DNA of 32,029 nt from NCBI GenBank assembly GCA_022844015.1, contig JALHMO010000078.1:1-32029 (forward strand), written 5' to 3'. Position numbers and translations under genes: made by a program. The stretch's first letter is position 1. Every line of letters starts with the position of its first letter. The DNA comes from Reyranella sp. Lineage in GTDB: Bacteria > Pseudomonadota > Alphaproteobacteria > Reyranellales > Reyranellaceae. The notes under the pieces are model-generated. The model did no database searches and was not told where the DNA came from. It saw only the letters and a list, made by a program, of their open reading frames with translations. Shown piece after piece: positions 6,603 through 13,190 of the stretch.

Positions 6603-7805
6603 ATGGCGGGACCGTTGGCGACGGTGCGGGTGATCGACCTGACCAGCGTGGTGTCGGGCCCGTTCGCCACCATGTTACTGGCCGACCAGGGCGCCGACGT
6701 GATCAAGGTCGAGCCGCCCAACGGCGACATGACCCGGCGCACCCGGCCGCCGATCGACGACGATGGCCAGTTCTCGCCCATGTTCATCTCGACCAACCGC
6801 GGCAAGCGCTCGATCTCGCTCGACCTCAAGCGACCCGAGGGCATCGCGGCGCTGAAGAAGCTGATCGCCCGCTCGGACGTGCTGGTGCAGAATTTCCGCC
6901 CTCAGGTCATGGAGCGGCTCGGCCTCGGCGAGCCCGCCATGCGTGCCTTGAACCCTCGGCTGATCTACGTGTCGATCAGCGGCGTCGGCGACAGCGGGCC
7001 GTATGCCGAGAAGCGGGTCTACGACCCGATCATCCAGGGGCTGTCGGGCTTCGCCGACGTGCAGGCCCAGGCGGGGACGCGCCGGCCGCAGATGATCCGC
7101 ACCATCGTCGCCGACAAGACGACGTCGGTGATGACCGCCCAGGCGATCACGGCGGCGCTCTTTGCGCGGGAGAAGACCGGCGCCGGCCAGCACGTGAAGG
7201 TGGCCATGCTCGACACCATGCTCGCCTTCCTGTGGCCGGAAGCGATGACGAACCACGTGGTCGTCGGCCGCGAGGCGCCGGCGGGCGATCACAATGCGCG
7301 ACCCGACCTGGTCTTCCCGACGGTCGACGGCTACATCACCGCCGGCACGGTCTCCGATTCCGAATGGGCGGGCTTCTGTCAGGCGACCGACCGGCCGGAC
7401 CTGCTGGACGACGAGCGCTTCAACTCGCAGGGCAAGCGGGCGGCCAACGCCACCGAGCGCGTCACCCTGATGGCCGCGATCCTGGCGACCCGCACGACGG
7501 CAGAATGGTTGCAGCGGCTCGACGAGTGCGACGTGCCGTGCGCCCCGGTTCTGCGCCGCGCCGAGGTGCTGACCAATGAGCAGGTGGTGGCGCGCGAGCT
7601 GATCGCCGAGTACGACCATCCCGGCGTCGGCCGCGTCCGCCAGGCCAGGCCCGCCGCCCAGTTCAGCGCCACGGCGGCGCGTGCGCCGTCGGCGGCGCCC
7701 AAGATCGGCCAGCACAGCCGGGAGATATTAGGGGAGCTCGGTTATGGGGCCGACGAGATCGACGCGCTCGCCGCGACGAAGGTGATCAAGGAAGCGAAGG
7801 GGTGA
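6603..7805 (+). CDS. CaiB/BaiF-family (class III) CoA-transferase
   Basis: A 400-residue enzyme of the formyl-CoA transferase / CaiB family, which moves CoA between acyl thioesters and free carboxylates via an aspartyl-CoA anhydride. The N-terminal Rossmann half has VIDLTSVVSGPFATMLLADQ and GADVIKVEPPNGD. NRGKRSISLDLK is followed by VLVQNFRPQVMERLGLG, and the block YVSISGVGDSGPY is typical. VAMLDTMLAFLW places the expected catalytic Asp at D204. The length matches the family. The substrate is not deducible. It is monocistronic on the plus strand and convergent with an operon of acyl-CoA ligase, SDR and isomerase, suggesting a shared acyl-CoA catabolic theme. The start is well supported by GGAGG. 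Confidence 0.92.
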   Translation: MAGPLATVRVIDLTSVVSGPFATMLLADQGADVIKVEPPNGDMTRRTRPPIDDDGQFSPMFISTNRGKRSISLDLKRPEGIAALKKLIARSDVLVQNFRPQVMERLGLGEPAMRALNPRLIYVSISGVGDSGPYAEKRVYDPIIQGLSGFADVQAQAGTRRPQMIRTIVADKTTSVMTAQAITAALFAREKTGAGQHVKVAMLDTMLAFLWPEAMTNHVVVGREAPAGDHNARPDLVFPTVDGYITAGTVSDSEWAGFCQATDRPDLLDDERFNSQGKRAANATERVTLMAAILATRTTAEWLQRLDECDVPCAPVLRRAEVLTNEQVVARELIAEYDHPGVGRVRQARPAAQFSATAARAPSAAPKIGQHSREILGELGYGADEIDALAATKVIKEAKG

Positions 7806-7840
7806 CAGAGCGCGGGCTTTTATCTGCTCGCAACCAAAGC

Positions 7841-7952
7841 ACCTCATGCTGAGGAGCACGCGCAGCGTGCGTCTCGAAGCATGAGCGACAACGGTCACGT
7901 CCGATCCCATCCTTGGAGACGCCGCGCTTGACGCGGCTCCTCAGGATGAGGT
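7841..7952. repeat. Palindromic repeat, family B modules only (copy 3)
   Basis: ACCTCATGCTGAGGAGC (7841-7857) is mirrored by GCTCCTCAGGATGAGGT (7936-7952). Each end carries its own hairpin (ACGCGCAGCGTGCGT; GCCGCGCTTGACGCGGC) and a TCTCGAAGSATG-like word. It corresponds to the two arm modules of the MITE-like elements without their CCCCATAGGCG ends or unique core. It lies 3' of the CoA-transferase gene. Confidence 0.7.
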
Positions 7953-7975
7953 GGTTGTTGTTCAGCGAAGATGAG

Positions 7976-8057
7976 AAAGATCCCTCGCTACGCTCGGGAT
8001 GACACCGGAAGTGTTGCTGCAAACGTGCTGTCATGCCGAGCGTGGCGAGAGACCTTT
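7976..8057. repeat. Palindromic repeat, family C (copy 1)
   Basis: The left half, from AAAGATCCCTCGCTACGCTC to GGGATGACA, is an imperfect reverse complement of TGTCATGCCGAGCG (8029-8042) continuing GTGGCGAGAGACCTTT. The same terminal words, GTCATCCCGAGCG and CGGGATGAC, recur in the element at 11155-11301. It lies between two convergent genes, ending 2 bp before the isomerase stop codon. Confidence 0.6.
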
Positions 8058-8059
8058 GG

Positions 8060-8665
8060 TCACTTCGCCGCCGCGATCGCCTCCTCGACGTCGCGCAGGC
8101 GGTCCTTGCCGAAGTAGATCGCGTCGCCGACGAAGAAGGTCGGCGAGCCGAAGGTACCGCGGTCGACGGCGCGCTGGGTTTCGGCCAGCAGCTCGTCCTT
8201 GACCTCCGGCGTCTGCACAAGCTCGAACAGTCGGTCGGCCGGCAGGCTCGACTCGAGCAGCGCGGCTTTCAGCACTACCGGGTCGTCGAGCTTCTTGGGC
8301 TCGGCCCACATGTGCCTGTAGACCTCGTCGACGTAGCGGTCGAAGAGGCCGAGCTTCTTCGCGGCCACGGCGCCGCGCATGATCATCAGCGTGTTGACCG
8401 GGAAGAACGGGTTGGGCTTGAAGCGCGTGATGCCGTGCTGGCGAATGAAGCGTTCGGTCTCGAGCCGCTGGTACTCCGGCTTGTTCCTGATGCCGGCGTT
8501 GGTCTCGGCCGGCGAGCGGTTGTTGGTCAACTTGAAGACGCCGCCCAGCAGGATCGGCACGTACGCGAACCTGACGCCCTGCCGCTTCTCGATCTCGGGG
8601 ATCACGAGATGGCTGAGATAGGCGTTGGGGCTGCCGAAATCGAACAGGAAATCTACTTTGGGCAC
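8060..8665 (-). CDS. 2-hydroxychromene-2-carboxylate isomerase-like protein (DsbA/GST-kappa fold)
   Basis: A 201-residue thioredoxin-fold protein. The N-terminus VDFLFDFGSPNAYLS contains the Ser (S12) that replaces the thioredoxin Cys in 2-hydroxychromene-2-carboxylate isomerases (NahD type) and GST-kappa. NPFFPVNTLMIMRG and the C-terminal GTFGSPTFFVGDAIYFGKDRL are further family blocks. Characterised members isomerise a chromene intermediate in naphthalene-type aromatic degradation using glutathione, but many homologues sit in other acyl-CoA pathways. It is the third gene of the minus-strand operon, starting 4 nt after the SDR stop. The family is secure; the substrate is unknown. Confidence 0.9.
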   Translation of the reverse strand: MPKVDFLFDFGSPNAYLSHLVIPEIEKRQGVRFAYVPILLGGVFKLTNNRSPAETNAGIRNKPEYQRLETERFIRQHGITRFKPNPFFPVNTLMIMRGAVAAKKLGLFDRYVDEVYRHMWAEPKKLDDPVVLKAALLESSLPADRLFELVQTPEVKDELLAETQRAVDRGTFGSPTFFVGDAIYFGKDRLRDVEEAIAAAK

Positions 8666-8669
8666 GGGA

Positions 8670-9413
8670 TTACCATTTCTCGCCGAAGGGACGGATTTCG
8701 AGCTCGAAGGTCCAAGCGTCGCGCGGCTGGTTGTAGAGCGACCAGTAGGATTCGGCCACCGCCTCCGGCCGCATCAACCGGTCGGGCGGCAAGTTGGCCA
8801 GTGCCGCCTCGCCTTCGCGCTCCTTGATGCGCTCGCGCACCCACGCCGTGTCGACGCCGGAATCGATCACGAGGTGGGCGACATGGATGTTCTTCGGCCC
8901 GAGCTCGCGGGCGGCGGCCTGGGCGACCGCGCGCAGGCCGGCCTTGGCGGCAGCGAAGGCGGCGTAACCTGTGCCCCCGCGCAGGCTCGCCGTGGCCCCG
9001 GTGAAGAAGATACTGCCCTTGCCGCGCGGCAGCATCAGGCGGGCGGCCTCGCGCCCGGCCAGGAAACCCGAGTAGCAGGCCATCTCCCAGACCTTGCGGA
9101 ACACCCGCTCGGTGGTGTCGAGGATCGGGAAGTTGACGTTGGCGCCGATGTTGAAGATGCAGACCTCGAGCGGCGCGTGCTGGTCGGCTTCCTTGAGGAA
9201 GGCGGTGATGTCCTCCTCCTTGCGCGCATCGAGCGAGCGCGCCGAGACCTTGCCGCCGGCCTTCTCGATGTCGGTGACCAGCGGTGCCAGCTTGTCGCCG
9301 TTGCGCCGGCCGGCGAACACCGTGAAGCCCTCGGCGGCGAACTTGCGGGCGATCGCCGCGCCGATGAAATCGCCGGCGCCGATCACGGCCGCGGTGGCGT
9401 TGCGTTGTGTCAT
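8670..9413 (-). CDS. SDR-family oxidoreductase with substituted catalytic residues
   Basis: A 247-residue Rossmann protein. The nucleotide loop is VIGAGDFIGAAIARKF (residues 10-25), D63 lies in SLDARK, and FNIGAN (87-92) corresponds to NNAG. At the active site the expected Tyr-x3-Lys reads F153-AAA-K157, with a Tyr only at 150, and the position usually held by the catalytic Ser is Ala140. The C-terminal half matches a recognisable SDR subgroup (AARELGPKNIHVAHLVIDSG) that I recall as commonly having Phe here. It is therefore either a dehydrogenase with altered chemistry or a non-redox member. The ATG at 9413 overlaps the ligase stop by 4 nt (ATGA) and has GGAGG upstream. Confidence 0.88.
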   Translation of the reverse strand: MTQRNATAAVIGAGDFIGAAIARKFAAEGFTVFAGRRNGDKLAPLVTDIEKAGGKVSARSLDARKEEDITAFLKEADQHAPLEVCIFNIGANVNFPILDTTERVFRKVWEMACYSGFLAGREAARLMLPRGKGSIFFTGATASLRGGTGYAAFAAAKAGLRAVAQAAARELGPKNIHVAHLVIDSGVDTAWVRERIKEREGEAALANLPPDRLMRPEAVAESYWSLYNQPRDAWTFELEIRPFGEKW

Positions 9414-11002
9414 GCAGGTCCTCCAGGAAGCGGTTGGTGCGCCGCGGCGGCGAGCTTGTGTTTCAGGATCTTTCCGGTCGACGAGGCGGGCAGCGCGTCG
9501 AGCACGATGATCTCGGTCGGCCTCTTGTAGGCCGTAAGCTGGCTCGCCGCATGCGCCATCAGGGTCTCGACACCGGCGGCGGCGCCGGGCAGCAGCTGGA
9601 CGTAGGCCACGACCTCCTCGTTGCCCTCGACCGCGCGGCCGACCACGGCCGACTGGACGATGGCGGGATGGGCATTCAGCACGGCCTCGACCTCGGCCGG
9701 GTAGACATTGAAGCCCGAGCGGATAATCAGCTCCTTGGTGCGGCCGGCGATGAACAGCGCTTCGCCCTCGAAGCGCGCCAGGTCGCCGGTGTTGAACCAT
9801 CCGTCGCCGTCGATGGCGGCCGCAGTGGCCTCGGGCGCGCGATAGTAGCCGCGCATCACGTTGGGCCCGCGCACGTGCAGCTCGCCGACCTCGCCCGCTG
9901 CCACCGGCTTGCCGGAGCCATCCATCAGGCGCACCTCGATGCCGGGCAGGATGGTGCCGACCGAGGTGTCGCTGCGTGGCGACTCCGAGCGCACGCCCGA
10001 GATGCCAGGCGCGCATTCTGTGATGCCGTAGGCGTTGAGCAGGGGCTGGCCGAACTCGCGCTCGATCGTCCCCTTGAGCGTCGGATCGAGTGGCGCGCCG
10101 GCGACATAGAGGCCGCGCAGGCGACCGCGCGGCAGCTGGTCGAGACCGGCCATCGCCTTGTACTCGAGCAGGCGCTGGTAGGTCGTGGGCACGCCGAACA
10201 TCAGCGTGATGCCGCTGTGGCGCACCGCGTCGACGAACGCGGCGGGATCGTACCTCGGCACGATGTGGGCGGCGCTGCCACCTATCAGGGTGCCGGCCAG
10301 GATGATCGAGAAGCCGACGATGTGCGACATCGGCAGCACGCCGTAGATCACGTCCTGCGGCGTCGGCCGGCGCAGCATGCGCGATATGCCGGCATTGAAC
10401 AGGATGTTGCGGTGCGTGAGCATCACGCCCTTCGGGTTGCCGGTCGTGCCCGAGGTGTAGAGCAGCGCCGCGACCTGGCGCGCGCCGTCCGCCTCGACCG
10501 GCTCGGCGATCGCCGCGTCGTCGAGCGGGCTCACCGCCAGCGTGCCGAGTGCGCCCATGTCGACGTCGCGTGCGGTGTGGCGGGTCGCATGCCCGCGGGC
10601 CAGGTCGGAGACCTCGACCGTGTAGTAGAGCAGGCGGGCGCCGCAATGGTCGCGGATCTGGTCGATCTCGCGCTCCGACAGGCGCGGATTGACGACGACG
10701 GACCAGGCATCGATCGCCGAGCTGGCCAGCACCAGCGCCGCGAGCGCCAGGCTGTTCTCGCTCACGATCATGACGCGGTCGCCGCCGCGCACGCCGTGGT
10801 CGCGCAGCAGCATTGCCGTTTCATCGACGACCCGGGCGAGGGTCCCGTAGGTCCAGGTCGCGCCGTCGCCGATCAGGGCGGGCTGGTCGGGCGCCCGATC
10901 CGCCCACGGCCGCAGCACCTGGTCGAGGCGCTGCGGCAGGCCCTCCAGGATGGCTTGCGCCGCCTGTGCGATGTCCGGCGGAGTCCCGTTCGGTGCGCTC
11001 AA
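9410..11002 (-). CDS. Class I adenylate-forming acyl-CoA ligase
   Basis: A 530-residue fatty- or aromatic-acyl-CoA synthetase. It activates a carboxylate with ATP to an acyl-AMP and then to the CoA thioester in the cytosol. The P-loop is SGTTGNPKG (184-192). YGITECAPG is the A5 motif, GWFNTGDLARFEG and IIRSGFNVYPAEVE mark the hinge, and SSTGKILKHKL carries the catalytic Lys (K511). The start is TTG at 11002, chosen because GGGAGG lies 5-6 nt upstream and no better ATG exists. It is the first gene of a tightly packed operon with SDR and isomerase. The substrate is not deducible. Confidence 0.92.
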   Translation of the reverse strand: MSAPNGTPPDIAQAAQAILEGLPQRLDQVLRPWADRAPDQPALIGDGATWTYGTLARVVDETAMLLRDHGVRGGDRVMIVSENSLALAALVLASSAIDAWSVVVNPRLSEREIDQIRDHCGARLLYYTVEVSDLARGHATRHTARDVDMGALGTLAVSPLDDAAIAEPVEADGARQVAALLYTSGTTGNPKGVMLTHRNILFNAGISRMLRRPTPQDVIYGVLPMSHIVGFSIILAGTLIGGSAAHIVPRYDPAAFVDAVRHSGITLMFGVPTTYQRLLEYKAMAGLDQLPRGRLRGLYVAGAPLDPTLKGTIEREFGQPLLNAYGITECAPGISGVRSESPRSDTSVGTILPGIEVRLMDGSGKPVAAGEVGELHVRGPNVMRGYYRAPEATAAAIDGDGWFNTGDLARFEGEALFIAGRTKELIIRSGFNVYPAEVEAVLNAHPAIVQSAVVGRAVEGNEEVVAYVQLLPGAAAGVETLMAHAASQLTAYKRPTEIIVLDALPASSTGKILKHKLAAAAHQPLPGGPA

Positions 11003-11047
11003 GCTGCCCTCCCGCGTTGCCGACTCTGGGGTCGTTTGTCGGTGGCG

Positions 11048-11076
11048 ATAGTCAGTGTTGTTTTAGAACTTGTCAA
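11048..11076 (-). promoter_or_regulatory. Candidate sigma-70 promoter of the acyl-CoA ligase operon
   Basis: On the minus strand, TTGACA (11076-11071) is a perfect -35, followed by a 17-nt spacer and GACTAT (11053-11048), a weaker -10. It lies about 45 nt upstream of the TTG start in an unusually AT-rich patch. The spacer contains GTTCTAAAAC, a weak dyad. Confidence 0.45.
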
Positions 11077-11154
11077 TCGACGATTCCAGACGCGACTCAT
11101 GGCTGGGCGCGCGCCCCCAGCGCGGAGCCAGGCACTCGCATACGACAAGACCTC

Positions 11155-11301
11155 CGTCATCCCGAGCGAAGCCGCGCGATCAGGCGCTGCTTGCAGCGCC
11201 ATTGGCGGCGCAGTCGAGGGACCTTTCTTGCTGATGCCGCGCCAAGAAAGGTCCCTCCACTGCGCTTCGCTACGCTCTGCTCAGCTCCGGTCGGGATGAC
11301 G
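11155..11301. repeat. Palindromic repeat with nested long hairpin, family C (copy 2)
   Basis: Terminal words CGTCATCCCGA (11155) and TCGGGATGACG (ending 11301) are exact reverse complements. Inside, 20-bp arms at 11211-11230 and 11243-11262 pair with a single mismatch around a 12-nt loop (GAGGGACCTTTCTTG against CAAGAAAGGTCCCTC). It is non-coding. With the promoter and the 11314-11338 hairpin it makes up most of the 371-bp gap between divergent genes. Confidence 0.7.
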
Positions 11302-11313
11302 GTGCTTCACTGC

Positions 11314-11338
11314 GAATGCCCAGCGGCGAGGGGCATTC
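11314..11338 (+). repeat. Hairpin in the leader of the small cyclase gene
   Basis: GAATGCCC (11314-11321) and GGGCATTC (11331-11338) form a perfect 8-bp stem with a 9-nt loop, 35 nt upstream of the proposed ATG. No T-run follows, so it is more likely a leader structure or a repeat remnant than a terminator. Confidence 0.45.
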
Positions 11339-11373
11339 GTTCCAGGCAACGGGACGCGCTATGATTGGCAGTA

Positions 11374-12096
11374 ATGACGGTCCGCTACGCCACCTTGTGC
11401 AAGGGATGCTGGCAGCAGATGCACATTCCAGTGCCTCTGAGCGGCGTCCTGGCGGCGCCCCTGCGGGCCTTCGGCATCCGCCGCAGCAAGATGAATCCCA
11501 ATCTCTGCACGATCTGCGAGACCATGTTCGAGCGCACGATGAAGGCGCGCTCGGTCAAGCTCGATGCGACGATCCTGTTTGCCGACCTGCGCTCGTACAC
11601 CAGGCTCTCCCAGTCGATGTCGTCGGAGGCCATGGTCGACCTGCTGGACGCCTTCTACGACACCTGCGCCGCCGCCATCTGGCGCCACGACGGCCTGCTC
11701 AACAAGACGATCGGCGATGCGGTGATGGCGGTGTTCAATTTCCCGATCCGCCACGCCGACCATGCGCGCCAGGCGATCCTCGCTGCCCGCGAGATGCAGG
11801 AAGGGCTCGTCGCCAAGCAGGCCGAGCTCGCGGCGATCGGCAGCCGGTTCGGCGTCGGCATCGGCATCGACACCGGCACCCTGAGCTTCGGCGAGTACGG
11901 CCGCTCGCATCGCGACCTCACCGCGATCGGCCCGGTGGTGAACATGGCGGCGCGCTCGCAGGCCGCTGCGAAGCCCGGGCAGATCCTGGTCACCCGCGCC
12001 GTGTACGAAGCCGCCAGTGCGGAGATCGATGCCGGCAAATGCGCCGAGCACGAGCTGAAAGGCTTCGATGCGCCGGTGATGCTGTACGAGGCGTGA
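11374..12096 (+). CDS. Class IIIb adenylate cyclase with N-terminal four-Cys module
   Basis: A 240-residue soluble protein. The catalytic domain (about 64-235) has metal-binding D71 (ILFADLRSYT) and D115 (KTIGDAVMAVF), the purine-selecting pair K111 and T183 (DLTAIGPVVN), and transition-state N190 and R194 (NMAAR). The complete set predicts ATP to cAMP conversion, and Thr in place of Asp defines subclass IIIb, whose studied members often respond to bicarbonate. The first 50 residues carry C9-x2-C12 and C45-x2-C48, a likely zinc or other metal site. ATG 11374 is preferred; a TTG at 11365 is in frame, and neither has a strong ribosome site. It is monocistronic. Confidence 0.88.
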   Translation: MTVRYATLCKGCWQQMHIPVPLSGVLAAPLRAFGIRRSKMNPNLCTICETMFERTMKARSVKLDATILFADLRSYTRLSQSMSSEAMVDLLDAFYDTCAAAIWRHDGLLNKTIGDAVMAVFNFPIRHADHARQAILAAREMQEGLVAKQAELAAIGSRFGVGIGIDTGTLSFGEYGRSHRDLTAIGPVVNMAARSQAAAKPGQILVTRAVYEAASAEIDAGKCAEHELKGFDAPVMLYEA

Positions 12097-12112
12097 AGGA
12101 CCTCATGGCCTT

Positions 12113-12208
12113 CCGGACCGCGAGCATCTCGCTCGCTCATGAACGTGATGAGGGCGCGTTCGGCTTCGCCGAGCCGCGCCATGGGCAAGCGAGACGCTCG
12201 CGGTCTGG
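12113..12208. repeat. Palindromic repeat (family A, copy 2)
   Basis: The arm at 12113-12136 (containing GACCGCGAGCATCTCGCTCG) pairs with 12185-12208 with two mismatches. The same words and the trailing GCATGAG occur in copy 1 at 55-132, but here the loop is about 48 nt and has its own GGCTTCGCC stem. It occupies the gap between the convergent cyclase and NADAR genes and could act as a bidirectional transcription barrier. Confidence 0.7.
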
Positions 12209-12220
12209 AAGAGCATGAGC

Positions 12221-12727
12221 TCACGTCTGGCGCAGGCTTTCCCTCACCTCCATCAGCACGCGCCCGGCCCAGTTCGGGCCGGTGCCGTCGGGGCCGATGC
12301 CCCAGAACGGCTCGATCGGGGAGTCCTCGACCAGCTCGGCGTCGCCGGTGTCGAGCAGCAGGGTGCGGAGGTCGGGATTCTGCTCGAACTTGGCTCGGTC
12401 GCCGCGGCGCATGATGTCGAGCTTGACCTCGTGCCAGTCGGGTCGCGGCAGCCGGTCATGCGCCTTGAACCAGGAGTGGCGCGAGATGCGCCGCGGCGCC
12501 AGCGGTTGCGCCGCCAGGCTCTTGGCGCGGCCGGGGTGGATCGCCTCGCGGATCGCGGCACGATAGGCGGGATCGGCTGACTTCTGCGCCTGGTAGAAAT
12601 GCTCGACGGTCGGCCACGTCTCGCCGTCGAGCACGATCGGGCTGGGATGGAAGTGGGACAGGAAGCCGAACTGCCCGCGGTCGCGGGCAAAGTAAAGGAT
12701 GCGGTTGTCGGTCGGGACGGAGATCAT
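12221..12727 (-). CDS. NADAR-family protein (YbiA/RibX-like N-glycosidase)
   Basis: A 168-residue protein covering the entire NADAR domain: ILYFARDRGQFGFLSHFHPS (cf. GFLSNF.PSP), WPTVEHFYQAQKS, a middle Lys/Arg-rich part, and the C-terminal ELVEDSPIEPFWGIG with GRVLMEVRE. Characterised relatives hydrolyse N-glycosidic bonds of riboflavin pathway intermediates or remove ADP-ribose from guanine. No riboflavin or toxin-antitoxin genes are adjacent, so the role here is open. The start at 12727 begins exactly at the conserved region; an in-frame ATG at 12742 adds five residues and cannot be excluded. Confidence 0.87.
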   Translation of the reverse strand: MISVPTDNRILYFARDRGQFGFLSHFHPSPIVLDGETWPTVEHFYQAQKSADPAYRAAIREAIHPGRAKSLAAQPLAPRRISRHSWFKAHDRLPRPDWHEVKLDIMRRGDRAKFEQNPDLRTLLLDTGDAELVEDSPIEPFWGIGPDGTGPNWAGRVLMEVRESLRQT

Positions 12728-12880
12728 GCCTGCGCCGGCCATTCCCGGTCTTCTGGCGGGGGTTGTCAAACCAGGTGCCGCCCGGCAATGAGCGGCAATC
12801 GCCGGCAACAGGCGGAGATTGCGGGCCGGGCAGGTGGCATGGAAGAGAGGCGCACCGGGCAAACGTCGAGGTGAATCGTC

Positions 12881-13120
12881 ATGACACATCCATCGGGAAA
12901 CGGGCCGACTTCGCCGGGCCCCGGCGAACCGCCCAAGGGCGCGCGGCTCGACACGGCCGAGCTGACCATCTGCGTGCTCGCCGGTGCGGCCTTCATCTAT
13001 CTGCTGCTTCAGCCAACGCCGGCCGATCGCCCGACCTGGCAGACGATCGGGCTGTACGTGATGCTGGCGGTGGCGCTGAGCCGCATCATCGCCATCCTCA
13101 GCCGGAGATCCGGGAAATAG
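12881..13120 (+). CDS. Small two-helix membrane protein of unknown function
   Basis: A 79-residue protein with a Pro/Gly-rich hydrophilic N-terminus (about 25 residues). Two hydrophobic segments follow (LTICVLAGAAFIYLLL, about 28-43, and IGLYVMLAVALSRIIAIL, about 57-74), joined by a short polar loop, with a basic end (SRRSGK) that would be cytoplasmic. GAGG lies about 9 nt before the ATG. It is 70 bp upstream of lysK on the same strand and divergent from the NADAR gene. I do not recognise the family; the coding call rests on the ribosome site, membrane pattern and lack of a better ORF. Confidence 0.65.
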   Translation: MTHPSGNGPTSPGPGEPPKGARLDTAELTICVLAGAAFIYLLLQPTPADRPTWQTIGLYVMLAVALSRIIAILSRRSGK

Positions 13121-13190
13121 GCCGAGGCCTTCGTTGCGCGCCCGCCGTCGCATTGACGGCGCGGGCCGGCGCTCATAGTTTGAACGATCC

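Noticed and set aside
9414-10646. Upstream extension of the SDR frame
   Set aside because: Overlaps the acyl-CoA ligase out of frame; the SDR has its own ATG with GGAGG at 9413.
9407-11299. 630-codon plus-strand frame opposite the acyl-CoA ligase
   Set aside because: Antisense shadow; runs into the family C repeat.
13140-13166. GC-rich hairpin before lysK (GCCCGCCGTC / GACGGCGCGGGC)
   Set aside because: Two-base bulge and no T-tract; not strong enough to call a terminator.
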